DNA from: Bacteroidales bacterium
GTDB taxonomy: Bacteria; Bacteroidota; Bacteroidia; Bacteroidales; F082
DNA length: 64,000 nucleotides
Assembly (NCBI GenBank): GCA_015493525.1
Contig: WGCY01000044.1
Span: forward strand, 50,982 to 114,981
Reading direction: 5' to 3'
Shown here: in pieces, positions 1 through 8,259 of the stretch
How the letters are laid out: each line of letters begins with the position of its first letter
How positions within the stretch are numbered: position 1 is the first letter of the stretch
The notes under the pieces: generated by a model
Databases searched by the model: none
The model's input: only the letters and a program-made list of their open reading frames with translations
Told to the model about the DNA's origin: nothing
Made by a program: the position numbers and the translations under genes

Positions 1-369
1 ACTACTTTGCCGCAAAATTTTGATTTTTACATTTCCATCGTATATTTTACCGTACGAACTTCGGCCTATGCCCACCATGAGCCAATCGGTGATACCATAT
101 TCGAATCCAAGCCGAATAGTGGCCTGGTCCAGCCCGAAAAACTCATATATCCCCTGGTTGACATAACCGAAATGGTGCTGGATAACAAAGATGAGGTTCC
201 CTTTGGCGGGATTAACCACCGACTGCCCCAGTACCACACGGGTAGCCTTAAAGGTAGCTTCGGCATATACGGTTTTCGGCCCCGTATCAAAAAGGGACAT
301 AAGGCTGTCCTGGGCCATCAAGGGCAGGGCAAACAATACCAAAAAGATAAACGTTGCAATTTTTTTCAT
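1..369 (-). CDS. DUF5777 family beta-barrel protein, C-terminus outside window
   Basis: The minus-strand frame opens with ATG at 369 and runs without a stop to the window edge (123 codons). It begins with a cleavable signal peptide (MKKIATFIFLVLFALPLMAQ). The mature part contains HHFGYVNQGIYEFFGLDQA, then GFEYGITDWLMVGIGRSS and YDGNVKIKILRQ, the pattern I know from DUF5777 proteins, which are predicted outer-membrane beta-barrels of Bacteroidota with no established function. The start lies only 6 bp after the stop of the YceI gene, so it is probably the last visible gene of the cytochrome/Rieske operon. Because no stop is seen, its length and C-terminus are unknown. Family assignment is by recalled sequence pattern. 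Confidence 0.8.
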   Translation of the reverse strand, partial: MKKIATFIFLVLFALPLMAQDSLMSLFDTGPKTVYAEATFKATRVVLGQSVVNPAKGNLIFVIQHHFGYVNQGIYEFFGLDQATIRLGFEYGITDWLMVGIGRSSYGKIYDGNVKIKILRQSS

Positions 370-375
370 AAGTTC

Positions 376-924
376 CTATTTTAAAGGTTTCAGAAACAAG
401 TCGGTCCGGATTTGCATAACTTCGGCGATTTTGCCCGTTACTGCCCCGGGAACAGAAATGCCGTAATCGGCTATTTTCAGGGGAAACTTTCCCTGTACCC
501 GCACGCCCTCTTTTGACACGGTAAACGTTCCTTTGGCTATCATCTTATTGGTCTTCCCGTGAAGGGCCATTTCGCCCTCAATCACAGCCGGATAAGTGCC
601 CGGTCTGGAAAAGTCAATCTCTTTCAGATTGGTTATTTTCCCTTTAAAAAATGCATTGGGGTATTTATCGCTTTCTACATATTCTTCGTTGAAATGCTCT
701 TGCATGAGGGCTTTTTCAAACACAAAAGAGCGCATGAGGATTTTTACTACGAAAAAACCCGAATGGGTATCAATGGCACAGTTTACCTGATGGTTTACCG
801 CTTCGATTTTCTCCAGGGGGGCATCCGAATAAAAACTGACCTTTCCGGTTTTTGTCATGTAACGCTGGGCCGAAACCACCTGGGCCGCCAGCAGTATGAA
901 GGTAAAAAAGATGATTTTTTTCAT
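376..924 (-). CDS. YceI family periplasmic protein
   Basis: The 182-residue product has a signal peptide (MKKIIFFTFILLAAQVVSAQ) and a lipocalin-like YceI domain. Typical marks are an early KTGKVSFYSDAPLE strand, the central FEKALMQEHFNEEYVESDKY block matching the family's F-x-HL-x-S/ESDKYP-like signature, and GKITNLKEIDFSRPGTYPA followed by EGEMALHGKTNKM. YceI proteins bind isoprenoid or other lipophilic ligands in the periplasm; in some families they accompany cytochromes. Here it follows the OB-fold gene by 13 bp and precedes a DUF5777 barrel gene by 6 bp, on the same strand as Rieske and haem-c genes. A ligand such as a quinone is an inference, not visible in the sequence. Confidence 0.9.
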   Translation of the reverse strand: MKKIIFFTFILLAAQVVSAQRYMTKTGKVSFYSDAPLEKIEAVNHQVNCAIDTHSGFFVVKILMRSFVFEKALMQEHFNEEYVESDKYPNAFFKGKITNLKEIDFSRPGTYPAVIEGEMALHGKTNKMIAKGTFTVSKEGVRVQGKFPLKIADYGISVPGAVTGKIAEVMQIRTDLFLKPLK

Positions 925-937
925 TTGAACTCAATTT

Positions 938-1363
938 TTAATTATGAACTAGGGAACCCTCTTCAAGGATAACATCCGTGCCGTTATAACCCGAACAGAA
1001 CCCTTTGATGCGCACGGTATCGTGGAGCGACAGCCGGCCTGCTTCCCTGTTGTATTTCGGCAGCAGGGTACACCTTACCCCTTCGTCGCCAAACATGCCC
1101 TGCTGAAAAGCAAAAACCACGGTTACCAGCGAATCGGAATGTTCAATCGTCTTGGGCACTCCGGATAGTTCCACTACCTTTCCCGATTCGGGGGCTTTGG
1201 CAGACTTTTTAAAGTTCCGGTAACATTGCCGGGCACTCTCCACCACATCGGGCCGGGCCTTTTCAAAATCACGGTGCGGCTTGTTGTACACAAAGAACCA
1301 GACATAAGCTGCCGACAGAAGTCCCAAAACCACTATAATGAGTCCTATTTTTAATGCCTTCAT
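938..1363 (-). CDS. membrane-anchored OB-fold (tRNA_anti-like) protein
   Basis: The 141-residue protein starts with one hydrophobic helix (about residues 5-27, IGLIIVVLGLLSAAYVWFFV) that acts as a membrane anchor or uncleaved signal. The rest resembles the exported tRNA_anti-like OB-fold proteins of Bacteroidota: an acidic/aromatic linker, GKVVELSGVPKTI, a beta-rich core, then LSLHDTVRIKGFCSGYNGTDVILEEG at the C-terminus. No nucleic-acid role is implied, since the domain probably faces the periplasm. It sits between the Rieske gene (22 bp upstream) and yceI (13 bp downstream), so it is likely co-transcribed. Function unknown; fold call moderately sure. Confidence 0.75.
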   Translation of the reverse strand: MKALKIGLIIVVLGLLSAAYVWFFVYNKPHRDFEKARPDVVESARQCYRNFKKSAKAPESGKVVELSGVPKTIEHSDSLVTVVFAFQQGMFGDEGVRCTLLPKYNREAGRLSLHDTVRIKGFCSGYNGTDVILEEGSLVHN

Positions 1364-1384
1364 ATGATTCCCATTCTTTATTAT

Positions 1385-1801
1385 TTATCCTTTAATGGCG
1401 AGTATATTGCCGTTTTTAACCACACTATACTTTTTCAAAGGGGTCGGGGCCGGGCCGCCCATTACTTTTCCGGAATCATTATAAACCGCTCCATGACAAG
1501 GACATTGAAGGTCGTTGGCATTTCTATTATACGCTACCGTACAGCCCTGATGGGTACAGATTTTTGACAAGGCGATGAATCCCTGCGTGGTATTTACAAC
1601 GATTACATTGTTTTTATAGATATAATTGCCCACCGTATTTAAAGACTGGTATTGGGCAGAGCTAAGGTCAATTTTAAAATTTACATTGGGTGCGGAAGGA
1701 GAGGCACCCCCTTTGGCACAACTCTCCAAAAACAGGCTCGGGGCGACAACTGCAAGGCCGACAATAGCCCCTGACTTTATTATAAACTTTCTTCTTTTCA
1801 T
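1385..1801 (-). CDS. Rieske [2Fe-2S] lipoprotein
   Basis: The 138-residue product carries the two Rieske boxes: CTHQGC at residues 82-87 and CPCHG at 100-104. C82/H84 and C100/H103 should ligate the 2Fe-2S cluster, and C87/C102 can form the stabilising disulphide seen in high-potential Rieske proteins. The N-terminus has KRRKF followed by a hydrophobic stretch and a lipobox-like LFLESC, suggesting a Tat-exported lipoprotein. A GPAPTPLKKY motif after box 2 corresponds to the Pro loop. It lacks the cytochrome bc1 partners, so it is a stand-alone Rieske protein. It lies between haem-c genes and the OB-fold gene, pointing to an envelope electron-transfer role. Confidence 0.92.
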   Translation of the reverse strand: MKRRKFIIKSGAIVGLAVVAPSLFLESCAKGGASPSAPNVNFKIDLSSAQYQSLNTVGNYIYKNNVIVVNTTQGFIALSKICTHQGCTVAYNRNANDLQCPCHGAVYNDSGKVMGGPAPTPLKKYSVVKNGNILAIKG

Positions 1802-1856
1802 AGTTTTTGTTTTAAAATTCTAAAAAAATAAACTTCTATTTTCTTAAGAATACATT

Positions 1857-2237
1857 TTAGTTTTTGGGCGTACCATCATGAACCCACTTTTCCATTTTGG
1901 CGATGGTGCAACTGCTCAGTTTGGCACCGCCTTTGGGCATAGGGGAGAAGCCCGAATCAAAACGGATGCTTCCCAGCAGTTTACCGTTTTTTGCTATGAC
2001 AACCACATCGCTGTAATTTTCCAGCCGGATGTTCCCGGACGGTGTACCGCCACTGTGGCAACCGGTACACTGTGCATTGATAACCGGCCAGACATCGTTC
2101 GTAAAAGCAACTGAGGTGGTATCGCAGGGGGCCGAAGGATACAAATCCTGGTAATTATCGTTGTAACAGGAGCTAAGGGCCAAAAGGCTTATCAATACTC
2201 CCAGAAATAATCCGTATTTAATTGTTTGGTGTTCCAT
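1857..2237 (-). CDS. mono-haem c-type cytochrome lipoprotein
   Basis: The 126-residue protein has a lipoprotein signal ending LLALSSC (Cys24) and a single haem-c attachment motif, CTGCH, at residues 57-61. A later SPMPKGG places Met100 as the probable distal haem ligand. It is clearly a duplicate of the last module of the upstream 440-residue cytochrome: both have CDTT-x-V-x-F, PV/PI before CxGCH, the YSDxVxxAKNGKLxGSI stretch, SPMPK, and end in DGTPKN or NGTPNN. The start codon overlaps the end of that gene by 20 bp, so the two are translationally coupled. Likely a small envelope electron carrier for the cluster; partner unknown. Confidence 0.88.
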   Translation of the reverse strand: MEHQTIKYGLFLGVLISLLALSSCYNDNYQDLYPSAPCDTTSVAFTNDVWPVINAQCTGCHSGGTPSGNIRLENYSDVVVIAKNGKLLGSIRFDSGFSPMPKGGAKLSSCTIAKMEKWVHDGTPKN

Positions 2238-3540
2238 TGTCTATCCAAATTTTAAAAGTTGCCAATTGACAGGTTGATAATTTGCTTGCATTTTTCGGCA
2301 TGGGAGAATATCCGGTTTCATGGTTGATGCTGCCCCAGAGTTTTCCGTTTTTGGCCACAGCCACCAGATCGCTGTAATTACGAAGGTAAATACCACCTCC
2401 GGGAGTGTTGCCGTTATGACATCCCAGGCAGTAAGTTTCCACAATGGGAAAAACGCTGGCCTTGAAGCTGACTTGGGTAGTGTCGCAGCCATCGCAAACA
2501 TTGTCTTTGGCACCTTGTAAAATCCAATTCTTGACCAGGTTCTTTTGTTCGGTGGTAAAAGCAGCCCGGGGTGGTGGGGGCATGATACCATCCTGCGTTG
2601 ATTTGTCATCTCCCCCGCCACCGGACAAAATAGTATAAAGCTTACTTCTGTTGGGATTGCCGGCTACTACTCTGCCGGTTTTGACTACCGAATTATAATC
2701 GGTCAGTTGTACCCCTTCTTTCCGGGTAGCGGCATCGTGGCAGCCGGAAACGGCACAATTGGACTGGAGCAGGGGCAGTACCTGATTTTGAAAATAGGTA
2801 GTATCCAGATCGCAGGAACTTCCGGTATTTCCCCCTCCTCCGGTAAGCGTTGTGTCGCGTGCCCAAATGGCGATGGTATTTATCTCGCAATCACTCAGTT
2901 TGTTGCCTCCCTGTGGCATGGGGATTAATCCGGCATCATGCCTGATGGAACCCAGCAATGATCCATTATCAATCAACAGGGCCAGTTGGCTAAAATTAGT
3001 CAGGTCAATACCACCAGAAGTATTACCGGCACTGTGGCATCCGTAACAATAAGTCTGGAAAATCGGATCCACATTATTTTTAAAGGTTACATTGGTGGTG
3101 TCACAAACGGTATTGGTACAGGCATTGTTCAAGGCTCCCTGGCCAATCCAGGTCAACAGGGCGTTTTGCTGTTCTGTACTCCATGCGGCAGCAGGTGGCG
3201 GGGGCATGCTCTCATCGCCTCCCTTGCCCAAAACACGGTAGATTTTGCTTTCCTCAGGATTTTGCAGGTTAATGCCTCCTGTTTTCATTACTGCAGCATA
3301 ATCAGTCAACACAACATTGTGCTTACCGGTGGCGGCATCATGACAACCACTTACGGCACAGGTGGAATTCAATAGCGGGAGAATGTCGTTCTGAAAATAA
3401 ATCGTATCAACAGAGCATTGTTGGCTTACCATCGGCTTGTTGTCATAATAGATTCCCGGCGGGTGGGTACAACTTCCCCAGGTGAATAAAGCGTATACGA
3501 AAATCAAGGCACCCATGGCCTGGCTGATTCCTTTTCTCAT
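2218..3540 (-). CDS. tetra-haem c-type cytochrome lipoprotein with alternating CX4CH and CX2CH modules
   Basis: The 440-residue protein begins with a signal ending in WGSC (Cys24), probably a lipoprotein. It contains four haem-c modules in A-B-A-B order. A modules have CAVSGCH (residues 61-67 and 262-268), an unusual CX4CH spacing, with MPPPP Met112 and Met320 downstream. B modules have CYGCH (165-169) and CLGCH (371-375), with PMP Met208 and Met414 downstream. The Met residues are candidate distal ligands. Modules resemble the small cytochrome domains grouped as planctomycete-type cytochrome C. First gene of the minus-strand cluster, with a -7 box at 3586-3593. Probably a multi-haem envelope electron conduit; direction of electron flow is not evident. 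Confidence 0.88.
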   Translation of the reverse strand: MRKGISQAMGALIFVYALFTWGSCTHPPGIYYDNKPMVSQQCSVDTIYFQNDILPLLNSTCAVSGCHDAATGKHNVVLTDYAAVMKTGGINLQNPEESKIYRVLGKGGDESMPPPPAAAWSTEQQNALLTWIGQGALNNACTNTVCDTTNVTFKNNVDPIFQTYCYGCHSAGNTSGGIDLTNFSQLALLIDNGSLLGSIRHDAGLIPMPQGGNKLSDCEINTIAIWARDTTLTGGGGNTGSSCDLDTTYFQNQVLPLLQSNCAVSGCHDAATRKEGVQLTDYNSVVKTGRVVAGNPNRSKLYTILSGGGGDDKSTQDGIMPPPPRAAFTTEQKNLVKNWILQGAKDNVCDGCDTTQVSFKASVFPIVETYCLGCHNGNTPGGGIYLRNYSDLVAVAKNGKLWGSINHETGYSPMPKNASKLSTCQLATFKIWIDNGTPNN

Positions 3541-3585
3541 AACAAGATATTTGAAAAATTATATATTTCGATATATAGATAACTG

Positions 3586-3593
3586 CAAACCTA
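3586..3593 (-). promoter_or_regulatory. -7 promoter box for the cytochrome/Rieske operon
   Basis: On the minus strand this reads TAGGTTTG, a match to the Bacteroidota TAnnTTTG -7 element, about 46 bp before the ATG at 3540. A weak TTG lies 24 bp further upstream (3618-3620), longer than ideal spacing. The rest of the 3541-3743 spacer is AT-rich with nothing else recognisable. Confidence 0.5.
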
Positions 3594-3743
3594 CTAAAAA
3601 ATTGTTGTTTTATTTCTCAAAATGGTCTCAAGAAAAACATATTGAACCATAAATAACTTTATTTCAGGGTTCTGCTATCCATTATTTTTTTTGTATTTCC
3701 CTGAGTATATCACGATACTTCAAAAAAAGGTCTCCTGTCGGCA

Positions 3744-3776
3744 CAAAAAAGCCCCGGTGGGAAATTCACCGGGGCT
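3744..3776 (-). terminator. intrinsic terminator of gcvP
   Basis: Inverted repeat AGCCCCGGTG (3750-3759) and CACCGGGGCT (3767-3776) with a 7-nt loop. In the minus direction it is followed by TTTTTTG. It starts 20 bp after the gcvP stop codon. Confidence 0.9.
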
Positions 3777-3796
3777 TAAATCAAACCATCTTTTTT

Positions 3797-6688
3797 TCAA
3801 AATTTTGGAACCTCTACCACCGGTCCTTCATAATCGCTCACCGGCAGGCAGGGACAAAGGTTGCGGTCGCCAAAGGCATCATCAATTTTGGCAATAGGCG
3901 GGAAATATTTGTCTTCACGTACCCATTCCAATGGGAAAGCTGCTTTTTCGCGGCTGTAGGGAAGGCTGTACGCGTCGGAAATCAACATCCCGGCAGTGTG
4001 TGGCGCATTGAATACGACATTGTTTTTGCGTTCGGCTTTTTCTTCTTCTACTTCGCGAATCTCTTCCCGGATAGCTTTCATGGCCTCCACAAAACGATCC
4101 AGTGCTTCCAAAGGCTCACTTTCGGTAGGTTCTACCATCAGGGTTCCGTGAACAGGGAATGCCACTGTGGGTGCATGAAAACCGTAATCCATGAGCCGTT
4201 TGGCAATATCGATGACTTCGATGCCCGCTGTTTTACTAAAAGCGTTGCAGTCGAGAATCATCTCGTGCCCCACGCGGCCATTTTTGCCGGTATATAAAAT
4301 GGGATAAGCTTCTTTCAATTCATCTTTCAGATAATTGGCATTGAGGATGGCCATTTTTGTGGCTTCTTTTAATCCTGTTTTGCCCAGCATTTTCAGGTAA
4401 CCGTAGGAAATCAGCAGCACCAGGGCACTTCCGTAAGGAGCAGACGAAACGGCTGTAATACCTTGCCCACCACCCGTTTCCACAAAAATATGTCCCGGGA
4501 GAAATGGTTTCAAATGAGCGGCCACGCCAATGGGGCCAACTCCGGGGCCGCCGCCACCGTGGGGGATACCAAAGGTTTTGTGCAGGTTCAGGTGGCAGAC
4601 ATCGGCACCGATAAATCCAGGGTTGGTAAGCCCTACCTGGGCATTCATGTTGGCACCATCCATGTAAACCAACCCGCCGTGGGCATGAATAATCTCAATA
4701 ATTTCGCGAATAGCTTCTTCAAAAACGCCGTGGGTGGAAGGATAAGTAACCATCAAGGCTCCCAGCGTATCTTTGTACTGTTCGGCCTTTTGTTTCAAGT
4801 CCTCCACATCGATGTTGCCGTTTTCATCGGTTTTTACCACCACCACATTGAAACCGGCCATCACCGAGCTGGCTGGGTTGGTGCCGTGGGCCGAAGCCGG
4901 AATAAGGCAAATGTTGCGATGTTGTTCGCCGCGGCTGTGCAGGTAGGCACGGATGACCATCAACCCGGAATACTCTCCGGCAGCTCCCGAATTGGGCATA
5001 AACGACATGCCTTTAAATCCTGTAACCTTACACAATATATCTTCCATCTCGTTGATAACAAGCTGGTAACCGGCGGCTTGTCCCTTGGGTACAAAGGGGT
5101 GGATATCCGTAAATTCAGGCCAGCTCACCGGCATCATTTCCGAAACAGCATTTAGTTTCATGGTACATGAGCCCAAAGGAATCATGCTGCGGTTAAGGGC
5201 CAGGTCTTTGTTTTCCAACGATTTCAGATAGCGCATCATTTGCGTTTCGGAACGGTATTTATTGAATACCGGATGGGCCATAAAATCACTTGTCCGCTGT
5301 AATTTTTCAGGAATTACCTGTGCCTTATCATGGAACGCTATTGGCAACGGTGTCCTGTCTGCCGCATTAGCCAATACCGAAACAATCTTCTCCACATCGG
5401 CTTTACTGGTAGTTTCATCCAGGCTAATGCCGATGTGTTTTTCATCGGCGTAAAGGAAATTTATCTCGTTTTCCAATGCTTTGCCGCGAATAAGATGAAT
5501 GTTCGTGTTATCGGGTATTTCAAGATAAAGCGTATCGAAATAAACACTGTTTTGATTTTTGTAACCGGATTTATCCAGTGCTGTGGCCAAACCGGCAGCG
5601 AGGGTATGGATTCGGGAAGCAATTTCAACAAGCCCGTCTTTGCCATGATAAACACCGTAGAATCCGGCCATAATGGCCAGTAATGCCTGGGCTGTACAAA
5701 TGTTAGAGGTAGCTTTCTCCCGTTTAATATGTTGCTCGCGGGTTTGCAATGCCATACGCAGGGCCATTTTCCCATTGGCATCTTTGGAAACACCAATGAT
5801 ACGGCCTGGTATCTGCCGTTTGTAAGATTCGGTAGTGGCAAAATAGGCCGCATGAGGGCCACCATAGCCCATGGGTACACCAAAACGCTGGGAAGAACCG
5901 AAGACGACATCGGCTCCCCATTCGCCTGGAGGTGTGAGCAGGGTGAGGCTCATGAGATCGGCAGCCACAGCCAAAGGAATATTTTTCTCTTTTAACTGAG
6001 CCACAAGTGTCGTGTAATCATTGACCTGTCCGTTTTTATCGGGATACTGCACCATGCAGCCAAAGACATTTTCTGAGAATTCAAATTTATCCACGGCAAC
6101 AATACGAAGCTTAATGCCGCGTGATCCGGCACGTGTTTTCAGCACTTCAATCGTTTGTGGAAAGACTTTTTCAGAAACCAGAAAGACATTGGCACCCGCT
6201 TTGGCCAGTGCACGGGGACGGGCATGGTAAAACATGAGCATGGCTTCCGCAGCAGCTGTGCCTTCGTCCAGCAGGGAAGAGTTGGCCAGCGGCAAGCCGG
6301 TAAGGTCAGAGACGATGGTTTGGAAGTTGAGTAGTGCTTCGAGCCGTCCCTGGCTTATTTCGGCCTGGTAAGGGGTATAAGAGGTGTACCAGCCCGGGTT
6401 TTCAAACACATTGCGCATGATGACCGGCGGGACGATGGTGTTGTAATATCCCAGGCCAATGTAGGTTTTGTAAATTTTATTTTGGGAGGCCAGTTGCCGG
6501 ATGTGTTGCAGGTAACTGTATTCATCCATGCCTTCTTCGAGGTCAAGGTCTTCTTTCAGCCGTATGCCGGCCGGGACGGTTTGGTCGATAAGCTGTTCTA
6601 CCGAAGAAAGTCCCATTTTTGTGAGCATGTGTTGCACATCCTCATCTTGAGGCCCGTTGTGGCGGGACAAGAAAGTATTTTGATTCAT
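3797..6688 (-). CDS. gcvP: glycine dehydrogenase (aminomethyl-transferring), P-protein
   Basis: This 963-residue protein is the PLP-dependent P-protein of the glycine cleavage system. It decarboxylates glycine and passes the aminomethyl group to lipoyl H-protein in the cytoplasm. Full length for the single-chain form: N-terminal half starts RHNGP and ends before RSMIPLGSCTMKLN, and the C-terminal half carries the PLP-lysine motif HLNLHKTFGIPHGGGGPGVGP (near residue 700). No gcvT or gcvH lies nearby, so the complex is encoded at dispersed loci. A monocistronic unit is indicated by a -7 box at 6767-6774 and the terminator at 3744-3776. The roughly 70-nt leader has no glycine riboswitch structure that I can see. 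Confidence 0.97.
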   Translation of the reverse strand: MNQNTFLSRHNGPQDEDVQHMLTKMGLSSVEQLIDQTVPAGIRLKEDLDLEEGMDEYSYLQHIRQLASQNKIYKTYIGLGYYNTIVPPVIMRNVFENPGWYTSYTPYQAEISQGRLEALLNFQTIVSDLTGLPLANSSLLDEGTAAAEAMLMFYHARPRALAKAGANVFLVSEKVFPQTIEVLKTRAGSRGIKLRIVAVDKFEFSENVFGCMVQYPDKNGQVNDYTTLVAQLKEKNIPLAVAADLMSLTLLTPPGEWGADVVFGSSQRFGVPMGYGGPHAAYFATTESYKRQIPGRIIGVSKDANGKMALRMALQTREQHIKREKATSNICTAQALLAIMAGFYGVYHGKDGLVEIASRIHTLAAGLATALDKSGYKNQNSVYFDTLYLEIPDNTNIHLIRGKALENEINFLYADEKHIGISLDETTSKADVEKIVSVLANAADRTPLPIAFHDKAQVIPEKLQRTSDFMAHPVFNKYRSETQMMRYLKSLENKDLALNRSMIPLGSCTMKLNAVSEMMPVSWPEFTDIHPFVPKGQAAGYQLVINEMEDILCKVTGFKGMSFMPNSGAAGEYSGLMVIRAYLHSRGEQHRNICLIPASAHGTNPASSVMAGFNVVVVKTDENGNIDVEDLKQKAEQYKDTLGALMVTYPSTHGVFEEAIREIIEIIHAHGGLVYMDGANMNAQVGLTNPGFIGADVCHLNLHKTFGIPHGGGGPGVGPIGVAAHLKPFLPGHIFVETGGGQGITAVSSAPYGSALVLLISYGYLKMLGKTGLKEATKMAILNANYLKDELKEAYPILYTGKNGRVGHEMILDCNAFSKTAGIEVIDIAKRLMDYGFHAPTVAFPVHGTLMVEPTESEPLEALDRFVEAMKAIREEIREVEEEKAERKNNVVFNAPHTAGMLISDAYSLPYSREKAAFPLEWVREDKYFPPIAKIDDAFGDRNLCPCLPVSDYEGPVVEVPKF

Positions 6689-6766
6689 TCCGCTATTTTT
6701 AAAATAATAGATAAATATTTAAAGAACAATCATTTACAAAAACAGTCCATTTTGGTTTTTGCATTG

Positions 6767-6774
6767 CAAAAGTA
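6767..6774 (-). promoter_or_regulatory. -7 promoter box for gcvP
   Basis: Minus strand reads TACTTTTG, a full TAnnTTTG match about 80 bp before the gcvP ATG. No convincing -33 TTTG is visible upstream. The spacer 6775-7020 between gcvP and the next gene holds no convincing gene. Confidence 0.5.
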
Positions 6775-7020
6775 ATACTAATTCTTATGTTTGTTTATTA
6801 ATTAACACCTTGTTTTTAATGGTCCGGGGCAATTTATAAACAGTTTATGCAAGAAGGGATGGATGGAAAATCCATTGGGTATTAAAAAAGCTGTACAAAA
6901 ATTAGGCTTTACGCAAAGGCCGCCAAATTTTTTCGCCAAATACGCAAAATTATTTATCTGAAAAAAGCTTATTCCGGCTTTTGCGAAAAGCAGGTTTACC
7001 CGCTTTAGCTTAAAAAAATG

Positions 7021-7080
7021 AAATTTGTCGAGTACATTCGACAAATTTATATAAATTTGTCAGGTTGATTCGACAAATTT
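7021..7080. promoter_or_regulatory. two tandem 28-bp palindromes overlapping a promoter: candidate operators
   Basis: Palindrome 1 (7021-7048) has perfect 11-bp arms AAATTTGTCGA and TCGACAAATTT around 6 bp. Palindrome 2 (7053-7080) has arms AAATTTGTC and GACAAATTT around 10 bp. Both are 28 bp long and their centres are 32 bp apart, about three helical turns. A TTTG at 7024-7027 lies in the first palindrome, and TAAATTTG (7052-7059), a full TAnnTTTG match, overlaps the second. The second palindrome ends 7 bp before the ATG at 7088. The layout suggests a regulator binding both sites and blocking the promoter. The regulator is unknown; autoregulation is possible. Confidence 0.7.
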
Positions 7081-7087
7081 AAAGAAA

Positions 7088-8224
7088 ATGAAAAAATTCA
7101 TTTATAAACGAAGTATTTATCCCCGCATGGAAAAATGGCTTTTTCAAGGCAAAGTACTCATTTTGTACGGCCCCAGGCAGGTGGGCAAAACCACGCTGGT
7201 AAAACAGATTATGGAAAATTACCCCGGATCGTATTACCTGAATTGCGAGAGGCCGGCAGTAAAAGACCTGCTGGCTTCCATGAACCCCGAAAATATTTTA
7301 CGGACTGCCGGCGATGCCCGGATTATCATTTTTGATGAGGCACAAAAAATCAGAAAGATTGGGGAGACCTTAAAGTTGTTGATTGACACCCATCCCGAAA
7401 GGCAGTACATTGCCACGGGATCAAGCAGTTTTCAACTGGTTAGCGAAGTAAGCGAGCCCCTGACCGGTAGGAACGTAAAATTTTTCCTGTTTCCGCTTTC
7501 CCTGCAAGAACTCTCGCAGCAGTACGACCTATTGAAGCTGAAAGAGAAACTGCCTGATTTTTTATGTTTTGGCACTTATCCTGACATTGTGGACAGGCTT
7601 GTAGAAGAACAAATCACGTTACTTGACGAACTTTCTTCGGATTACCTTTTCAGGGACGTGTTGCAGTATGAAAATATTAAACATTCCGATACCATCGTCA
7701 AGCTGCTCAAAGCCATTGCTTTGCAAACAGGCAATGAGGTTTCGTTCAGGGAATTGGGTCAGCTCACTGGCCTGAGTGTGGAAACTGTTCAAAAGTATAT
7801 TCAGTTGCTGGAACGCTCTTTTGTCCTTTTCCCATTGCCCTCTTTCAGCAGGAATTTGCGCAACGAAATTGCCCGGAGCAGAAAATATTACTTTTACGAT
7901 TTGGGCATTCGGAACAGTATCATTCAAAATTATACCCTTTTGAAAAACCGTACCGATAAAGGTGCCCTGTGGGAGAATTTTTGCATTGTAAACCGCATGC
8001 AACTTCATGCGAACGCAGGAAAGAAGACAAACTTTTATTTCTGGCGCACGTATCAGCAAAAAGAGATTGATTTAATTGAAGAATATGGCGGAAAATTAAA
8101 CGCATTAGAATTTAAATTCGGCAACCGGAAAGTGAAGCCACCGGTTCAGTTTATGAAAACATACCCTGAAGCCTTGTTTCAGGTTGTCCACAGTGAAAAC
8201 TTCGCGGATTACCTGCTCGGATAA
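7088..8224 (+). CDS. AAA family ATPase with DUF4143 C-terminal domain
   Basis: The 378-residue protein has an AAA_14-type ATPase domain: Walker A GPRQVGKTT near residues 29-37, Walker B IIIFDEAQ about 45 residues later, and sensor-like YIATGSSSF. The C-terminal third is a DUF4143 domain with YYFYDLGIRN, LWENF, and EIDLIEE followed by ALEFKFG; the D...ExK arrangement resembles a PD-(D/E)xK nuclease core. Biological role of this large family is unknown. It is a single-gene unit just after the tandem palindromes at 7021-7080 and just before a GC-rich structured element. A second, divergent member lies at 13371-14630. Confidence 0.9.
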   Translation: MKKFIYKRSIYPRMEKWLFQGKVLILYGPRQVGKTTLVKQIMENYPGSYYLNCERPAVKDLLASMNPENILRTAGDARIIIFDEAQKIRKIGETLKLLIDTHPERQYIATGSSSFQLVSEVSEPLTGRNVKFFLFPLSLQELSQQYDLLKLKEKLPDFLCFGTYPDIVDRLVEEQITLLDELSSDYLFRDVLQYENIKHSDTIVKLLKAIALQTGNEVSFRELGQLTGLSVETVQKYIQLLERSFVLFPLPSFSRNLRNEIARSRKYYFYDLGIRNSIIQNYTLLKNRTDKGALWENFCIVNRMQLHANAGKKTNFYFWRTYQQKEIDLIEEYGGKLNALEFKFGNRKVKPPVQFMKTYPEALFQVVHSENFADYLLG

Positions 8225-8259
8225 AAAATCTGGAATTTCAGAAAGGGGTATACAGTTCC

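Noticed and set aside
6689..6766. Glycine riboswitch before gcvP
   Set aside because: The leader is only about 70 nt and AT-rich, without the paired aptamer architecture.
6802..7044. 80-codon minus-strand ORF between gcvP and the ATPase
   Set aside because: AT-driven composition (many Phe/Lys/Asn), no recognisable motif, and its start overlaps the palindromic operator region.
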